A DNA stretch of 64,000 nt from Elusimicrobia bacterium GWA2_62_23 (GCA_001799635.1 MGTV01000039.1:1-64000); one strand, 5' to 3'. Counted from the first letter of the stretch, positions 8,054-17,449 are shown. Program-made: numbers and translations. The notes: generated by a model not told the origin, from the sequence alone.

Positions 8054-9982
8054 ATGAAGCAACTACGGACCGGGTGGTTAAGACCTCCGGTCCGTTTTAT
8101 ATTTTCGGCCCTGCTGCTGCTGGCCGCGCCGTTGCTGGCCGTAACGCCGGAGCAGGAACTGCGCCGCCTCGCCCTGCGCCAGGAGGCGGCCAAGGCCGAA
8201 GCCTGGCGGGACAAGTACTGGCTGCGCCTGGTCTATTACGAAAAGAACCTTTTCGGCGGCTACAAGAGCCATTCCGTAAATCCCAACTTCTACCTTTCCA
8301 AGTGGGGCAGGATCAGCCCCAGGCTGGAACTGGAAGCGGCCGTGGACGGCTTTTTCTTCGACGGCAAGGACGACGATTCCCCCGAGTGCCGCTTCCCGGA
8401 GCGCTACCACTGGCTGCGTAAGAAGCTCGGGCTCGAGAGTTCGGAATTCAGCCGCCGCTGCGAGTCTTTCGAGGAGTGGAGAAACTCCCTCGACACGGAG
8501 TCGGTCAGCCTGCTGTTCGCGGCCGGCTACCTCAACAACCCCTCTACCCTATACGGCCATACCTTCCTGCGCCTGCACAAGCGCGGCGGGGCCGGCGCCG
8601 ACCTGCTGGACTACACCATAAACTACGCCGCCACCGCAGACGCCGACAGCGGCATGCTGTTCGCCCTGAAGGGCCTGGCCGGCCGCTATCCGGGACAGTT
8701 CTCCACCATTCCCTACTACCTCAAGATCCAGGAATACCACAACCTGGAGAACCGGGACCTCTGGGGTTTTCCCCTCTACCTGAAGCCCGACGAAATAGAC
8801 CGCCTGATGCGCCATTGCTGGGAACTGGGCAAGGCGGCCTTCCCTTACTATTTCTTCACCCGCAACTGCTCCTGGCAGCTCATGCCGCTGCTGGACATAG
8901 TAAAGCCGGAGCTCAAACTCTCCAGCCGCTTCCGCTACTGGGTAATTCCCTCTGATACCGCCAAGGCCGTACTGGAGGGGTCCCTTCCCGGCGTGCCGGA
9001 CTGGCGGCCCTCGCTCTGGAAGACGGTGGATTGGAAGCGCTCTCAGCTTACCCGGGACGAACAAGAACAGGTGCTTGAACTGACCCGCGGCGACCAACAG
9101 GCGGCCCTGAAAAAACTGGAAGCTTTCCCCCCTGGCATAAAGGCGGCCGTGCTCGAGACCGCCGCGGATTATCTCAGCTGGCGCTTTTACGCCGGGCGCA
9201 TAAATAAGGAAACCCTGGACGGCCGCACCGACCCGCTGTTGGCCGCCCGGGCCGCGCTGGGGCAGCAGGTCACCTTTACCGGCGGACCGCAACGCCCCGC
9301 CGACATCAGGGACGCCCACGAGAGCCTCAGGGCCGGCGTCGGGGTGGTGGCCCTCAGGAACGGAACGGCCTACGACCTGAACTGGCGCTACGCCGTTCAG
9401 GACCTGCTCGACGACCCGTCTGGTTACCTCCCCGACGCCGTACTGGAGATGGGCGCTTTCAAGGTCCGCTACGAGCAGCGCTATAACAGGTACTACTTCA
9501 AGGAAGCCCGGGTGGTAAAGGTGATGAGCTTGAATCCCTGGGACAACTGGGTGCAGCGCCCCTCCTGGGAAATAGGCGCCGGTTTCGAGCAGGCCGACGA
9601 GACGGGCCGGCAGGCCGGCGGTTCGGCCATCTGGACCATGAACGCCGGCTCCGGCGTAGCGGCCGAGTGGCGCGGGCCGGTGCGCCAGCTCTGGTACCTG
9701 CTCGCGCAGGCCGACGGCGGCCTGGGCGGGGCGCTGGACTCCCGCTGGCGCGCGGGCCCCGGAGTTAAGGGCGGCGTCCTGGCCGAGAAGGGCCCGGTGC
9801 GCGCCCTCTTCGAGGCTCGCTACATTGCCTACACTTTCGGCGACACCGACCCTCTCTGGGCCGGCACGGCCGCCGCCTCGCTCAAGTTGTCCAAGGATTC
9901 AGCCCTGCGCGCCGAGTATTCCTGGCGCGGCGAAGTGAAAGAGGCCGGCCTCTACTACAACACCTTCATCTTCCCGCCGTGA
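8054..9982 (+). CDS. DUF4105 (Lnb N-terminal periplasmic domain-like) protein
   Basis: 642 residues with an N-terminal export signal (VRFIFSALLLLAAPLLAV). The conserved core contains YLNNPSTLYGHTFLRL (histidine) and FTRNCSWQLMPLLD (cysteine), the His/Cys pair of DUF4105, which is structurally related to papain-like hydrolases. The C-terminal 200 residues, rich in alternating aromatic strands (e.g. WEIGAGFEQADE), look like a beta-barrel or beta-rich domain. The protein therefore probably acts in the periplasm or outer membrane, but its substrate is unknown. It is coupled to the DUF3015 gene upstream and overlaps the lipoprotein hydrolase downstream by four bases. No Shine-Dalgarno precedes ATG 8054 and a terminator-like hairpin spans codons 4-14; no better in-frame start exists that keeps the signal peptide. 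Confidence 0.82.
   Translation: MKQLRTGWLRPPVRFIFSALLLLAAPLLAVTPEQELRRLALRQEAAKAEAWRDKYWLRLVYYEKNLFGGYKSHSVNPNFYLSKWGRISPRLELEAAVDGFFFDGKDDDSPECRFPERYHWLRKKLGLESSEFSRRCESFEEWRNSLDTESVSLLFAAGYLNNPSTLYGHTFLRLHKRGGAGADLLDYTINYAATADADSGMLFALKGLAGRYPGQFSTIPYYLKIQEYHNLENRDLWGFPLYLKPDEIDRLMRHCWELGKAAFPYYFFTRNCSWQLMPLLDIVKPELKLSSRFRYWVIPSDTAKAVLEGSLPGVPDWRPSLWKTVDWKRSQLTRDEQEQVLELTRGDQQAALKKLEAFPPGIKAAVLETAADYLSWRFYAGRINKETLDGRTDPLLAARAALGQQVTFTGGPQRPADIRDAHESLRAGVGVVALRNGTAYDLNWRYAVQDLLDDPSGYLPDAVLEMGAFKVRYEQRYNRYYFKEARVVKVMSLNPWDNWVQRPSWEIGAGFEQADETGRQAGGSAIWTMNAGSGVAAEWRGPVRQLWYLLAQADGGLGGALDSRWRAGPGVKGGVLAEKGPVRALFEARYIAYTFGDTDPLWAGTAAASLKLSKDSALRAEYSWRGEVKEAGLYYNTFIFPP
8065..8099 (+). terminator. 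Terminator-like hairpin inside the start of the DUF4105 gene
   Basis: ACGGACCGG ... CCGGTCCGT forms a 9-bp perfect stem with a 13-nt loop, followed by TTTTAT. It lies 21 bp after the DUF3015 stop and within the first codons of the next gene, so it could act as an attenuator controlled by translation. Confidence 0.6.
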
Positions 9983-10803
9983 AGCCTGCCCGCGCCCTGC
10001 TCCTCCTTCCGCTGGCCGCCCTGTGCGGCTGCACGCGCCTTTTCTTCCACCCCGAAACGCGCGTCTTCGCCGATCCCGCCGCCGCCGGCATGAAATACGA
10101 GGTTATCAAGTTCACTTCAGAAGACGGCACGGCGCTCACCGGCCTGTTCTTCCCCGCCGCCGGGGAAGCGCGCGCCACCGTGGTGGGCTTCCACGGCAAC
10201 GCGCAGAACATGACGGCGCATTTTGTCTACTCGGCCTGGCTGGCCGCCGAGGGCTACAATGTCTTTATAGTGGATTACCGCGGCTACGGGGCTTCGGGCG
10301 GCAAGGCTAGCCTGGACGGCGTGGTGATGGACGCGCGGGCGGCGCTCGCCCATTCGCTGAAACTCCCGGGCGCGCGGCCCGACAGAATAGTGGTTTTCGG
10401 ACAGAGCCTCGGCGGTGCGGTGGCCGTGGCTGCCGTGGCGCAATCCGGCTTCAAGCCTGCCGCGCTGGTGCTGGAAGGAACTTTTTATTCTTACCGGGGC
10501 GTGGCCTCGGCGTCGCTGCGCCGGCACTGGCTCACCTGGCCGCTGGCCTGGCTGCCTTGGCTGGCGGTGAGCGGCAGACATTCCCCTTCGGATTTTATCG
10601 CCGGAATTGCCTGCCCCAAACTGTTCCTGCATTCCGAGAACGACGGCACGGTGCCGTTCAGCCAGGGCAAAAAGCTCTACGACGCCGCGCCGCAGCCTAA
10701 AGAGTTCTGGACGGTGCCCGGCGGGCACATAGAGGCCTTCGGCCTCTACCGGGAGACCTTCGGGCCCCGGCTCCTGGCTTTCCTTGAAAAAATAACCGGT
10801 TAG
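9979..10803 (+). CDS. Alpha/beta-hydrolase lipoprotein
   Basis: 274 residues. Lipoprotein signal with lipobox: ARALLLLPLAALCGC, cleavage before Cys. Hydrolase motifs: VVGFHGNAQNMTAHF (oxyanion HG), VFGQSLGGAVAVA (GxSxG nucleophile), LHSENDGTVPF (Asp) and PGGHIEAFG (His), i.e. a complete catalytic triad of the ABHD13/BEM46-like group. It is probably anchored in a membrane facing the periplasm; substrate unknown (ester, lipid or acyl-protein). The start is GTG overlapping the stop of the DUF4105 gene (GTGA), so it is translationally coupled to it. Convergent with the RND gene; no terminator hairpin is visible in the five-base gap. Confidence 0.88.
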   Translation: MKPARALLLLPLAALCGCTRLFFHPETRVFADPAAAGMKYEVIKFTSEDGTALTGLFFPAAGEARATVVGFHGNAQNMTAHFVYSAWLAAEGYNVFIVDYRGYGASGGKASLDGVVMDARAALAHSLKLPGARPDRIVVFGQSLGGAVAVAAVAQSGFKPAALVLEGTFYSYRGVASASLRRHWLTWPLAWLPWLAVSGRHSPSDFIAGIACPKLFLHSENDGTVPFSQGKKLYDAAPQPKEFWTVPGGHIEAFGLYRETFGPRLLAFLEKITG

Positions 10804-10808
10804 GCGGC

Positions 10809-13800
10809 TTACTTCTCCGGGGTTTCCCCGAGTTCCCTTAGGGCGGTCTTGAGCGCTTCCTCGTGGCGCCTGCTTTCCAGCGGGGCCATGAGGCTGTAGG
10901 CGCAGGGCACCACCAGCAGGGTCAGCAGCGTCGAGAGCAGCACGCCCCCGATGACCACCAGGGCCATGGGGATGCGCGTTTCGGCTCCGGGGCCGTAGCC
11001 CAGGGCCGGCGGTATGGCGGCGGCGATAGTGGCGAAAGAGGTCATGAGGATGGGGCGCAGGCGGACCGGGCAGGCTTCCAGCAGCGCCTCGTCCACGCCC
11101 AGCCCGCCCTCGCGGCGCCTGTTGTTGGTGAAATCCACCAGCAGGATGGAGTTCTTCTTCACTATGCCCATGAGCAGGATCAGGCCTATCATGCTGTAGA
11201 TGGAGAGCGAGTGCCCGCCGAGCTTCAGCGCTATGAAGGCGCCCGTTAGGCTGAAGGGGAGGGCCAGCAGCACCGTGAACGGGTGCAGGAAGCTGTTGAA
11301 CTGCGACGCCAGGATCATGTAGGCCACGAATACGCCCAGCACCAGGGCGAAATAGAGGCTGCCGAAGGATTCCTGGAAGGTCTTGGAGGTGCCCGAGAAC
11401 ACCACCCTGTAGCCGTCGGGCAGGATCTCCTTGGCCAGCCGTTCCACTTCCTTTATGGCCTGCTCCTGAGAAGAGCCCTGCGCCACGTTGGCGAACACGC
11501 CTATGGCGCGTTCGCGGTTCTTGCGCGAAATAGTCAGCAGCGTGGTCTTCTGCTCCACCTTCACCACTTCGGAGAGCCGTATAACTTCCCCCCGGTTATT
11601 GCGCACCCAGATCTTGTTTATGTCCTTGGGGTCGCTGCGGTCGCGCCCCAGCAACTGCACCCGGATGTCGTAGCGCTTGCCGCCGCGGGTGAACTTGCCC
11701 GCGCGCACCCCGCCTATCATGGAATTCACCGCGTCACCGATCGAAGCCACGCTCACGCCGCGGGCGGCCGCTTTCTCGCGGTCGGGCACCACCTGCACTT
11801 CGGGCATGCCCTCCTGGTAATCCGTGTCTATGTCCGCCATGCTGCCGGAGGCGGTCATCCCCTGCATCAGCAGGCGGCTGTACTCGCCCAGTTTCTCCCA
11901 GTTGGGGCCGCGCACGCTGAACTCCACCGGGAAGCCGCGCTGGGCCGTAAAGCCGCCGAGCGACGGGTCCTGGATGGCCGCGCGCCTCACGCCGGGGATG
12001 GAATTGAGGGGCTTGCGCGCATAGCGCATGAACTCCTGCTGGGTGGGCGGGCGTTTCTGGCCCGGCAGCGGCACGCGTTCGGCGGGCGGCTTCATGGCTA
12101 TCATCAGCATGCCCTGGTTCACCTGCCCGCCGCCGAAGCCGCCGCTATTCGCCATGAAGGTGCGGATGTTCGGCTGGGCCATGGCCCATTTCTCCGCCTC
12201 TTCCATGGCCTTGGCGGTGACCTCCAGCGGGGTCCCCACCGGCATCTGCACGCGCGCGAGGAACCGGCTCTGGTCCTGCGCCGGAGAGAATTCCTTGGGG
12301 ATGAACATTACCAGAGACATGGAGGCCGCGAAGATAATTACGGCTGCGGTTATGACCGCCCAGCGGTGCCGCAACAGGCGCGCCAGGAGCGCGGCGTAAG
12401 AGCGGCGGGCCCGTTCCATTAAAGCGTCCATGGCGCGGCCTATCCACAGCGAGCGTTCGGCGTCCACGAACTGCGAACAGCGCATGGGCGTGAGGGTGAG
12501 GGCCTCCAGCAGGGAAAGCATCACGGCGGCCGTCATGGTAACGCCGAACTGGAAGAAGAACTTGCCTATGATCCCCTGCATGAACACCACCGGCAGGAAG
12601 ATGGCGAGGATGGCCACCGAGGCCGCCATGGCGGGGAAGGTCATTTCCCGCGCGCCCAGGATGGCGGCTCGCACGCGCCCCTCCCCCTTCTCGTTATGGC
12701 GCACTATGTTCTCCAGCATCATGATGGCGTCGTCCACCACTATGCCTATGGCCAGCGTCAGGCCCAGCAGGGTGAAGGTGTTGAGCGTGAAGCCCATGAA
12801 GTAAAGGACCAGGAACGACCCGACGATGGAAGTGGGGATGGCCAGCAGCACGTTGAACGTGGAGGACCACGAGCCCAGGAACAGCCAGCAGACAGCCGAG
12901 GTCAGGATCACCGACAGCACCAGGGTGAAATTCAGCTCGCGGGTGGATTCTTCTATGAAACGGGTGGAATCGTTCACCACCTCCAGGCGCATGCCTTCGG
13001 GCAGGTTCTTCTTTATTTCCTCTATCTTGGCCCTGACGCGCTTGGCGGTGGCCACCGCGTTGGAGCCCCGCTGCTTATTGATGCCCAGGCCCACGGCCCT
13101 CTTGCCCCAGTTGCGGGTAATGCGCCGCACGTCGGCCAGCCCGTCCTCCACCTTCGCCACGTCGGAAATATGGTAGGTGCGCCAGATGGCCGAGCCGCCG
13201 CGGCCCGCTATCACTATGCGCGAGAAAGCCTCGGGGGTGGGCGCTTCGCCCAGCACGCGCACGTTCAGTTCCTTCTTGCCGGTGTCTATGTAGCCGGCCG
13301 GCTGTTCCGCGTGCTGGGAGGCTATGGCGTTGAGAACGTCCGTGACCGTGAGCTGCGCCGCGTCCATCTTGTCGGCGTCCAGCCAGACGCGCAGGGCCGG
13401 GTCCACGTAGCCGCCCATGTTGACCTCGCCCACGCCTTCGATGATGCTGAGCTGGTCGCGCAGCACGTCGTTGGTGTAGTTCATCAGGTCCGCCACGGGC
13501 CTGTCGCCGGAGAGGGCCATCCAGATTATGGGCTGGTCCTCGGGGTTGGTCTTGGTGACCACGGGCGGGTCTATCTCTTTGGGCAGGTTGCGGGCGGCCT
13601 GGGAAACCTTGGCCTGCACTTCCTGCATGGCGTCGTCTATGTCGTGCTCCAGCTCGAACTCCAGCGTTATGCGCGCGGAGCCGCGCCGGGAGGAGGAAGA
13701 GATGTCCTTGATGCCGGCTATGGTCATGACGGCGCTTTCCAGCACGTCCGTCACCTGCGTTTCCATCACCTCCGGGGCGGCGCCCTCCAGGGAGACGCTG

Positions 13801-13940
13801 ATGTTTACTACAGGGTAATCCACGTCGGGCAGCTGGCTGATGCCCATGCGCCCGAAGCCGATGGCGCCGAAAACTATGAGGCCCAGCATCAGCATCCAGG
13901 CGAAGACGGGCCGCTTTATGGAAAGGTCGGAAAGGGTCAT
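10809..13940 (-). CDS. RND multidrug efflux transporter (HAE1/AcrB-like)
   Basis: 1043 residues, full length. Starts LSDLSIKRPVFAWML as in MexB/AcrB-type pumps. Proton-relay aspartates lie in TM4 (LAIGIVVDDAIMMLENIV), and the matching TM10 lysine in GIVKKNSILLVDFTN; the second periplasmic loop and C-terminal TM bundle are complete. Normally it works with a periplasmic adaptor and an outer-membrane TolC channel to expel drugs or small molecules. The tolC-like gene precedes it with an ATGA overlap, but no adaptor gene is present in the operon. Substrates are unknown. Heavy-metal (CzcA) type is less likely because of the HAE1-type N-terminus and TM4 motif. Confidence 0.92.
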   Translation of the reverse strand: MTLSDLSIKRPVFAWMLMLGLIVFGAIGFGRMGISQLPDVDYPVVNISVSLEGAAPEVMETQVTDVLESAVMTIAGIKDISSSSRRGSARITLEFELEHDIDDAMQEVQAKVSQAARNLPKEIDPPVVTKTNPEDQPIIWMALSGDRPVADLMNYTNDVLRDQLSIIEGVGEVNMGGYVDPALRVWLDADKMDAAQLTVTDVLNAIASQHAEQPAGYIDTGKKELNVRVLGEAPTPEAFSRIVIAGRGGSAIWRTYHISDVAKVEDGLADVRRITRNWGKRAVGLGINKQRGSNAVATAKRVRAKIEEIKKNLPEGMRLEVVNDSTRFIEESTRELNFTLVLSVILTSAVCWLFLGSWSSTFNVLLAIPTSIVGSFLVLYFMGFTLNTFTLLGLTLAIGIVVDDAIMMLENIVRHNEKGEGRVRAAILGAREMTFPAMAASVAILAIFLPVVFMQGIIGKFFFQFGVTMTAAVMLSLLEALTLTPMRCSQFVDAERSLWIGRAMDALMERARRSYAALLARLLRHRWAVITAAVIIFAASMSLVMFIPKEFSPAQDQSRFLARVQMPVGTPLEVTAKAMEEAEKWAMAQPNIRTFMANSGGFGGGQVNQGMLMIAMKPPAERVPLPGQKRPPTQQEFMRYARKPLNSIPGVRRAAIQDPSLGGFTAQRGFPVEFSVRGPNWEKLGEYSRLLMQGMTASGSMADIDTDYQEGMPEVQVVPDREKAAARGVSVASIGDAVNSMIGGVRAGKFTRGGKRYDIRVQLLGRDRSDPKDINKIWVRNNRGEVIRLSEVVKVEQKTTLLTISRKNRERAIGVFANVAQGSSQEQAIKEVERLAKEILPDGYRVVFSGTSKTFQESFGSLYFALVLGVFVAYMILASQFNSFLHPFTVLLALPFSLTGAFIALKLGGHSLSIYSMIGLILLMGIVKKNSILLVDFTNNRRREGGLGVDEALLEACPVRLRPILMTSFATIAAAIPPALGYGPGAETRIPMALVVIGGVLLSTLLTLLVVPCAYSLMAPLESRRHEEALKTALRELGETPEK

Positions 13941-15169
13941 TTGGTCTCCGGAGCCAGGCCCGCGGCCGTTTCCAGCCGCGCCGCGGCCAGGGCCGCCGCC
14001 GCTGTGGCGGCCTCCAGGTTGAGCGCCGTCTGCAGCGCCGAGTTCTGGGCGTTCAGGACGTCCAGGTTGGTCACAAGACCGTAAGTGTAATCCTTAGCCT
14101 GCAGGCGCGCGTTCTCGCCGGCCAGGGCCAGGGCCGCCCGGAGCGAGGCCATGACCAGCAGGGAATGGCGCAGGGAGGAATGGGCCTGCCGCACCTCGGC
14201 GAGGGCGGAACGCTCCGCCAGGGCCAGGGTGAGGGCGGCGGCCGAGACCTGCGCGCCGTACTGCTCGGCGGAGGCCTGGTTATAGCCGCCGGTATAGAGC
14301 GGGACCCGGAGCGTCAGGCCGGCGTCCCAGCGGTCGTCCTCATTGGGGGCCGGGCGCTTGAGGTAGTAATTGGCCGAGAGGTCCAGGGAAGGCAGGCCCA
14401 GGCGGCGCGCGGCGGCCTCTCCCGCCTGCGCGGCGCGCAGGGTCTGCCGGGCGGCGGCCACGTCGGGCCGGGAACGGGCGGCCAGCAGGTAGGGTTCCAG
14501 CTCCGGCAGCGCCGGCACGGCAGCGGCGGCGGGGGCCAGCGGGCCCTCCAGGCCGGTCAGGAAGCCAAGCGCGATCTGGGCGGAATTCTCGCCGGCCAGC
14601 TCGGAAGCCAGGGAGGCCTCGTCCTGGGCCAGCTGCGCTTTGGCAGCCAGCACTTCGCTGGCCCGGCTGCGGCCTATGGCCGCGCGGGTTTCAAGTTCCT
14701 TTACCCTGCCGGCTGTAACTTCCAGCTGGGCGCGGCGCACGGCTATCTCCGCGCGCCTGGCGGCCAGGTCTATGCAGGCGGCGGCCACGTCCAGGTAGAG
14801 TCCCTGCCGCGCCCTGGCCAGTTCCAGGCGGGCGGCTTCGGTGCGCGCCCCGGCCGCTTTCGCGGCCAGGTAGTCGCGCAGGCCGGAGAAAAGGTTGTAG
14901 CTCAGGTTCACGGCCGCCTGGCCGCGGCCCGGCGCGCCCTGCGCCGCGGTCTCGGAGGCGACGGCCGAGAGCTCCGGCCTGAACGCCGCGTCCTGCGCCC
15001 GCCGGAAGGCCTCCAGCTGCCGCACCCCTTCCCCCCCGGCCGCCAGTGTTTCGCTGCGCCGCAGGGCCAGGTTGAAGGCCTCGTCCAGGGTCAGGGGCCG
15101 CGCCTCCTGGGCCGTCGCGGCGGAGCAGGCGCATAACAGGAGGATAAGCAGGGAGGAGGAGGTTTTCAT
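13937..15169 (-). CDS. TolC-family outer-membrane efflux channel
   Basis: 410 residues with signal peptide (SSLLILLLCACSAATA; a Cys in the hydrophobic region is possible but the site is not a perfect lipobox). Two OEP repeats are visible: long Ala/Leu/Arg-rich coiled helices (FRRAQDAAFRPELSAVA, AEIAVRRAQLEVTAGRVKEL and VRQAHSSLRHSLLVMA) alternating with short beta segments (NLSYNLFSGL, LTLRVPLYTGG). It would form the outer-membrane exit duct of the RND pump encoded next, with which it overlaps by four bases. Six bases upstream lies the YfcC gene, so it belongs to the peptide-catabolism operon. ATG 15169 lacks a strong ribosome-binding site, consistent with coupling. Confidence 0.88.
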   Translation of the reverse strand: MKTSSSLLILLLCACSAATAQEARPLTLDEAFNLALRRSETLAAGGEGVRQLEAFRRAQDAAFRPELSAVASETAAQGAPGRGQAAVNLSYNLFSGLRDYLAAKAAGARTEAARLELARARQGLYLDVAAACIDLAARRAEIAVRRAQLEVTAGRVKELETRAAIGRSRASEVLAAKAQLAQDEASLASELAGENSAQIALGFLTGLEGPLAPAAAAVPALPELEPYLLAARSRPDVAAARQTLRAAQAGEAAARRLGLPSLDLSANYYLKRPAPNEDDRWDAGLTLRVPLYTGGYNQASAEQYGAQVSAAALTLALAERSALAEVRQAHSSLRHSLLVMASLRAALALAGENARLQAKDYTYGLVTNLDVLNAQNSALQTALNLEAATAAAALAAARLETAAGLAPETK

Positions 15170-15175
15170 TCTTTC

Positions 15176-16567
15176 TTATTGCCAATGGAAGATTACCGGC
15201 GGGATCAGCAGCAGCAGGGCCAGTACGAAGAAGAAGATCTGCGCCGGCAGCATCCACTTGAACCACTTGTCCCAGGGAATGCCGGCCAGGCCCAGCACGC
15301 CCATGGTGACGCCGGAGGTGGGCAGTACGGGGTTGATCCATCCCTCACCGAACTGGAAGGCCAGCACGGCTGTCTGCCGCGTCAGGCCCAGCACGTCGGT
15401 CAGCGGGGCCATCACGGGCATGGTGAGCGCTGCCTGGCCGGAGCCGGAATGCACAAAGAAGTTAATGGTCCCCTGCGCAACGAACATGGCCTGGGCCGCT
15501 ACCACCGGGTGCAGCTGCGAGATGAGGGCCGCCATGCCGTGCAGCATGGAGTCGAGGATCTTGCCGTCGGAAGCTATCACCAGCGTGGCCTTGGCGCAGG
15601 CTATGATGAGCGCCACGCCCACCATGTCCTTGGCCCCGGCCTTGAAGGCGTCGGTCAGTTCGTCCAGGCTCAGGTGGCCCACGAAGCCGGCGGCGAGGGC
15701 CAGCGTGAAGAACAGGGCCGCGATCTCAAGGATGAACCATTCGTACTTCATCACGCCGAAGACCAGGGCGAAGATGGAAAGCCCGAAGACCATCAGGACG
15801 AGTTTATGGCGCCAGAGGAAAGGCTCCAGTTTGTCGGCGTCCAGGTGGAACTCCTGCTTGCGCAGCTTGTCCAGTTCGAAGACCGGGCTTTTGGAAGGGT
15901 CCTTGCGGATGCGGGCGGCATAGAGCATTACGAAGGCGGTCATGCAGACGGTGCTTATCACCCAGATCAGCATGCGGTATTCCAGGCCGGAGCGGGGCGG
16001 CAGCTCCGCTATGCGCTGGGCTATACCCACTATGAAGGGATTAAGCGTGGAGCCCGCGAAGCCGGCCGCGGCGCCCAGGAAGGGAATGGCCGTGCCTACC
16101 AGCGAGTCGTAGCCGAGTGCTATCGCCAGCGGGATGAAGATGAGCACGAACGGCATGGTCTCCTCGCACATGCCGAACACCGAACCGGCCACGGAGAAGA
16201 CCACCATCGTCACCGGGATGAAAAATATCCTCAGGTGCGGGCGCTGCGCGAAAAAGGCCGCCAGGCGCTTGAGGCCGCTGGCGAGGGCCCCCGTGCGCTC
16301 TATCACCGAGAAGGCGCCGCCTATGACGAACAGGAAGACTATTATTTCCACGGATTTCACAAAGCCTTTTATGGGGGCCAGCAGCACCTTGGCGGGGCCC
16401 TGCGGCACGGTGGCGCCGGGAGTGAACGAATCCGCCACCACCAGGGTGCGGCCGTCCTTCTCTACCCGCTGATATTCCCCTCCGGGCAGCAGCCAGGTGC
16501 CGATGGCCACCAGCACCACCACCCCGTAGATCATCGCCAGCGTGTTTACCGAGAATTTGGTCTTCAT
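15176..16567 (-). CDS. YfcC-family (DcuC-like) basic amino-acid/dicarboxylate carrier
   Basis: 463 residues with about 11-12 transmembrane segments. The N-terminus has TWLLPGGEYQRVEKDGRT, a hallmark of the YfcC/ArcD-like group, then GSVFGMCEETMPFVLIFIPLA, TIPF-like FLGAAAGFAGSTLNPF and the C-terminal NFFVHSGSGQAALTMPVMAPL and GWINPVLPTSG motifs. The family transports arginine/ornithine or C4-dicarboxylates; the substrate is not determinable here. Its place between peptidase genes and an efflux pair suggests movement of amino acids released by peptide breakdown. AAGGA precedes ATG 16567. Complete gene, no oddities. Confidence 0.88.
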   Translation of the reverse strand: MKTKFSVNTLAMIYGVVVLVAIGTWLLPGGEYQRVEKDGRTLVVADSFTPGATVPQGPAKVLLAPIKGFVKSVEIIVFLFVIGGAFSVIERTGALASGLKRLAAFFAQRPHLRIFFIPVTMVVFSVAGSVFGMCEETMPFVLIFIPLAIALGYDSLVGTAIPFLGAAAGFAGSTLNPFIVGIAQRIAELPPRSGLEYRMLIWVISTVCMTAFVMLYAARIRKDPSKSPVFELDKLRKQEFHLDADKLEPFLWRHKLVLMVFGLSIFALVFGVMKYEWFILEIAALFFTLALAAGFVGHLSLDELTDAFKAGAKDMVGVALIIACAKATLVIASDGKILDSMLHGMAALISQLHPVVAAQAMFVAQGTINFFVHSGSGQAALTMPVMAPLTDVLGLTRQTAVLAFQFGEGWINPVLPTSGVTMGVLGLAGIPWDKWFKWMLPAQIFFFVLALLLLIPPVIFHWQ

Positions 16568-16576
16568 GCGTCCTTG

Positions 16577-17449
16577 TTAAGGCTTGGGCAGCGTGTATTT
16601 GTCGCCGGCTTTCAGCAGGTGCAGCGTTATGCCGCGGGCGGCCAGGTGCCCCCTGCCGTCCTCGGAAACCTTCTCCCCTTTCGCTTTCTCGAACACGCTC
16701 ACCAGGCTGATGCCGGCCGCTTCACAGCTGCCGTCGGGGCTCATTATGAGGGCGGTGTTCTCGTCTATGCCTATGCCGGCGTTCAGGCCGGGATGCTCCA
16801 GGAGCACGCTGATCAGGCGGTTCTGGCGCTTGCGGGCCAGGAAATGCTGGTCCATCACTATGTTCTCCGGCACGAAGCCGAAGCCCTCGGCCGTGACCAC
16901 GGCGCTGGAGCGGATGGCGCTGAATGATTCTTCGTCCTTGCCGGCCAGGCGGTCGTCGCCGGTAAGCATTACCCGGCTCATGATGGCCGCCCCGGCGCTG
17001 GTGCCGGCCACTATGCCGCCTTCGCGGTGGATGCGGCGCATCTCTTCCAGCAGTTTAGTGCCGCCCACGAAGGAGAAAAGGGTTACCTGGTCGCCGCCGG
17101 TCATGTAGACAAGATTGGCCTTCCTGAATTTTTCCAGGATCTCCGGTTTGTCGGCCCCGCCCTTCGGGAACAAGACCCAATCTACGGAGCCGGCGCCCAG
17201 GCGCAGGAACTGTTCCGCCTGGTCCTTAGCCGCCCCGGCCGGGTCGCCGCTGGCCTGCGGGATTATGACGATGCGGGCGTTCTTGCCCCCGGCGAGTTCT
17301 ACCAGGCGGGCCGTGACCACGTCGTCGTTGCCGCCGCCGCCGATGATCACCACGCGTCCGCCACCGTTCGGCAGGTCTCCGGCCGCGGCCGGCACGGCTA
17401 ACAGGCTCAGGGCCAGGAACAGGGATTTTATTTTTTTATAAGCTGCCAT
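16577..17449 (-). CDS. Secreted cyanophycinase-like peptidase (S51 family)
   Basis: 290 residues. The N-terminus KSLFLALSLLAVPAAA is a signal peptide, so the enzyme is exported. Family S51 features: RVVIIGGGGNDDVVTARLVEL, ARIVIIPQASGD, MTGGDQVTLFSF, and the nucleophile elbow GIVAGTSAGAAIMSR; the conserved E/DQHF follows as VMDQHFLARKRQNRL and GIGIDENTALIM. Cyanophycinases cleave Asp-Arg bonds of cyanophycin; relatives cleave other Asp-containing dipeptides. Clustering with PepT, an M20 peptidase and YfcC supports a role in using peptides, perhaps Asp-Arg polymers. The start overlaps the end of the M20 gene by 22 bases; GGAG precedes ATG 17449. Confidence 0.87.
   Translation of the reverse strand: MAAYKKIKSLFLALSLLAVPAAAGDLPNGGGRVVIIGGGGNDDVVTARLVELAGGKNARIVIIPQASGDPAGAAKDQAEQFLRLGAGSVDWVLFPKGGADKPEILEKFRKANLVYMTGGDQVTLFSFVGGTKLLEEMRRIHREGGIVAGTSAGAAIMSRVMLTGDDRLAGKDEESFSAIRSSAVVTAEGFGFVPENIVMDQHFLARKRQNRLISVLLEHPGLNAGIGIDENTALIMSPDGSCEAAGISLVSVFEKAKGEKVSEDGRGHLAARGITLHLLKAGDKYTLPKP

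Noticed and set aside
12696-14084. 462-residue plus-strand ORF opposite the RND gene
   Set aside because: Antisense of the RND transporter and end of tolC; no domain features.
15179-16927. 582-residue plus-strand ORF opposite the YfcC/cyanophycinase genes
   Set aside because: Antisense shadow of clear protein families; composition dominated by H, G and Q as expected from the complement of GC-rich coding DNA.
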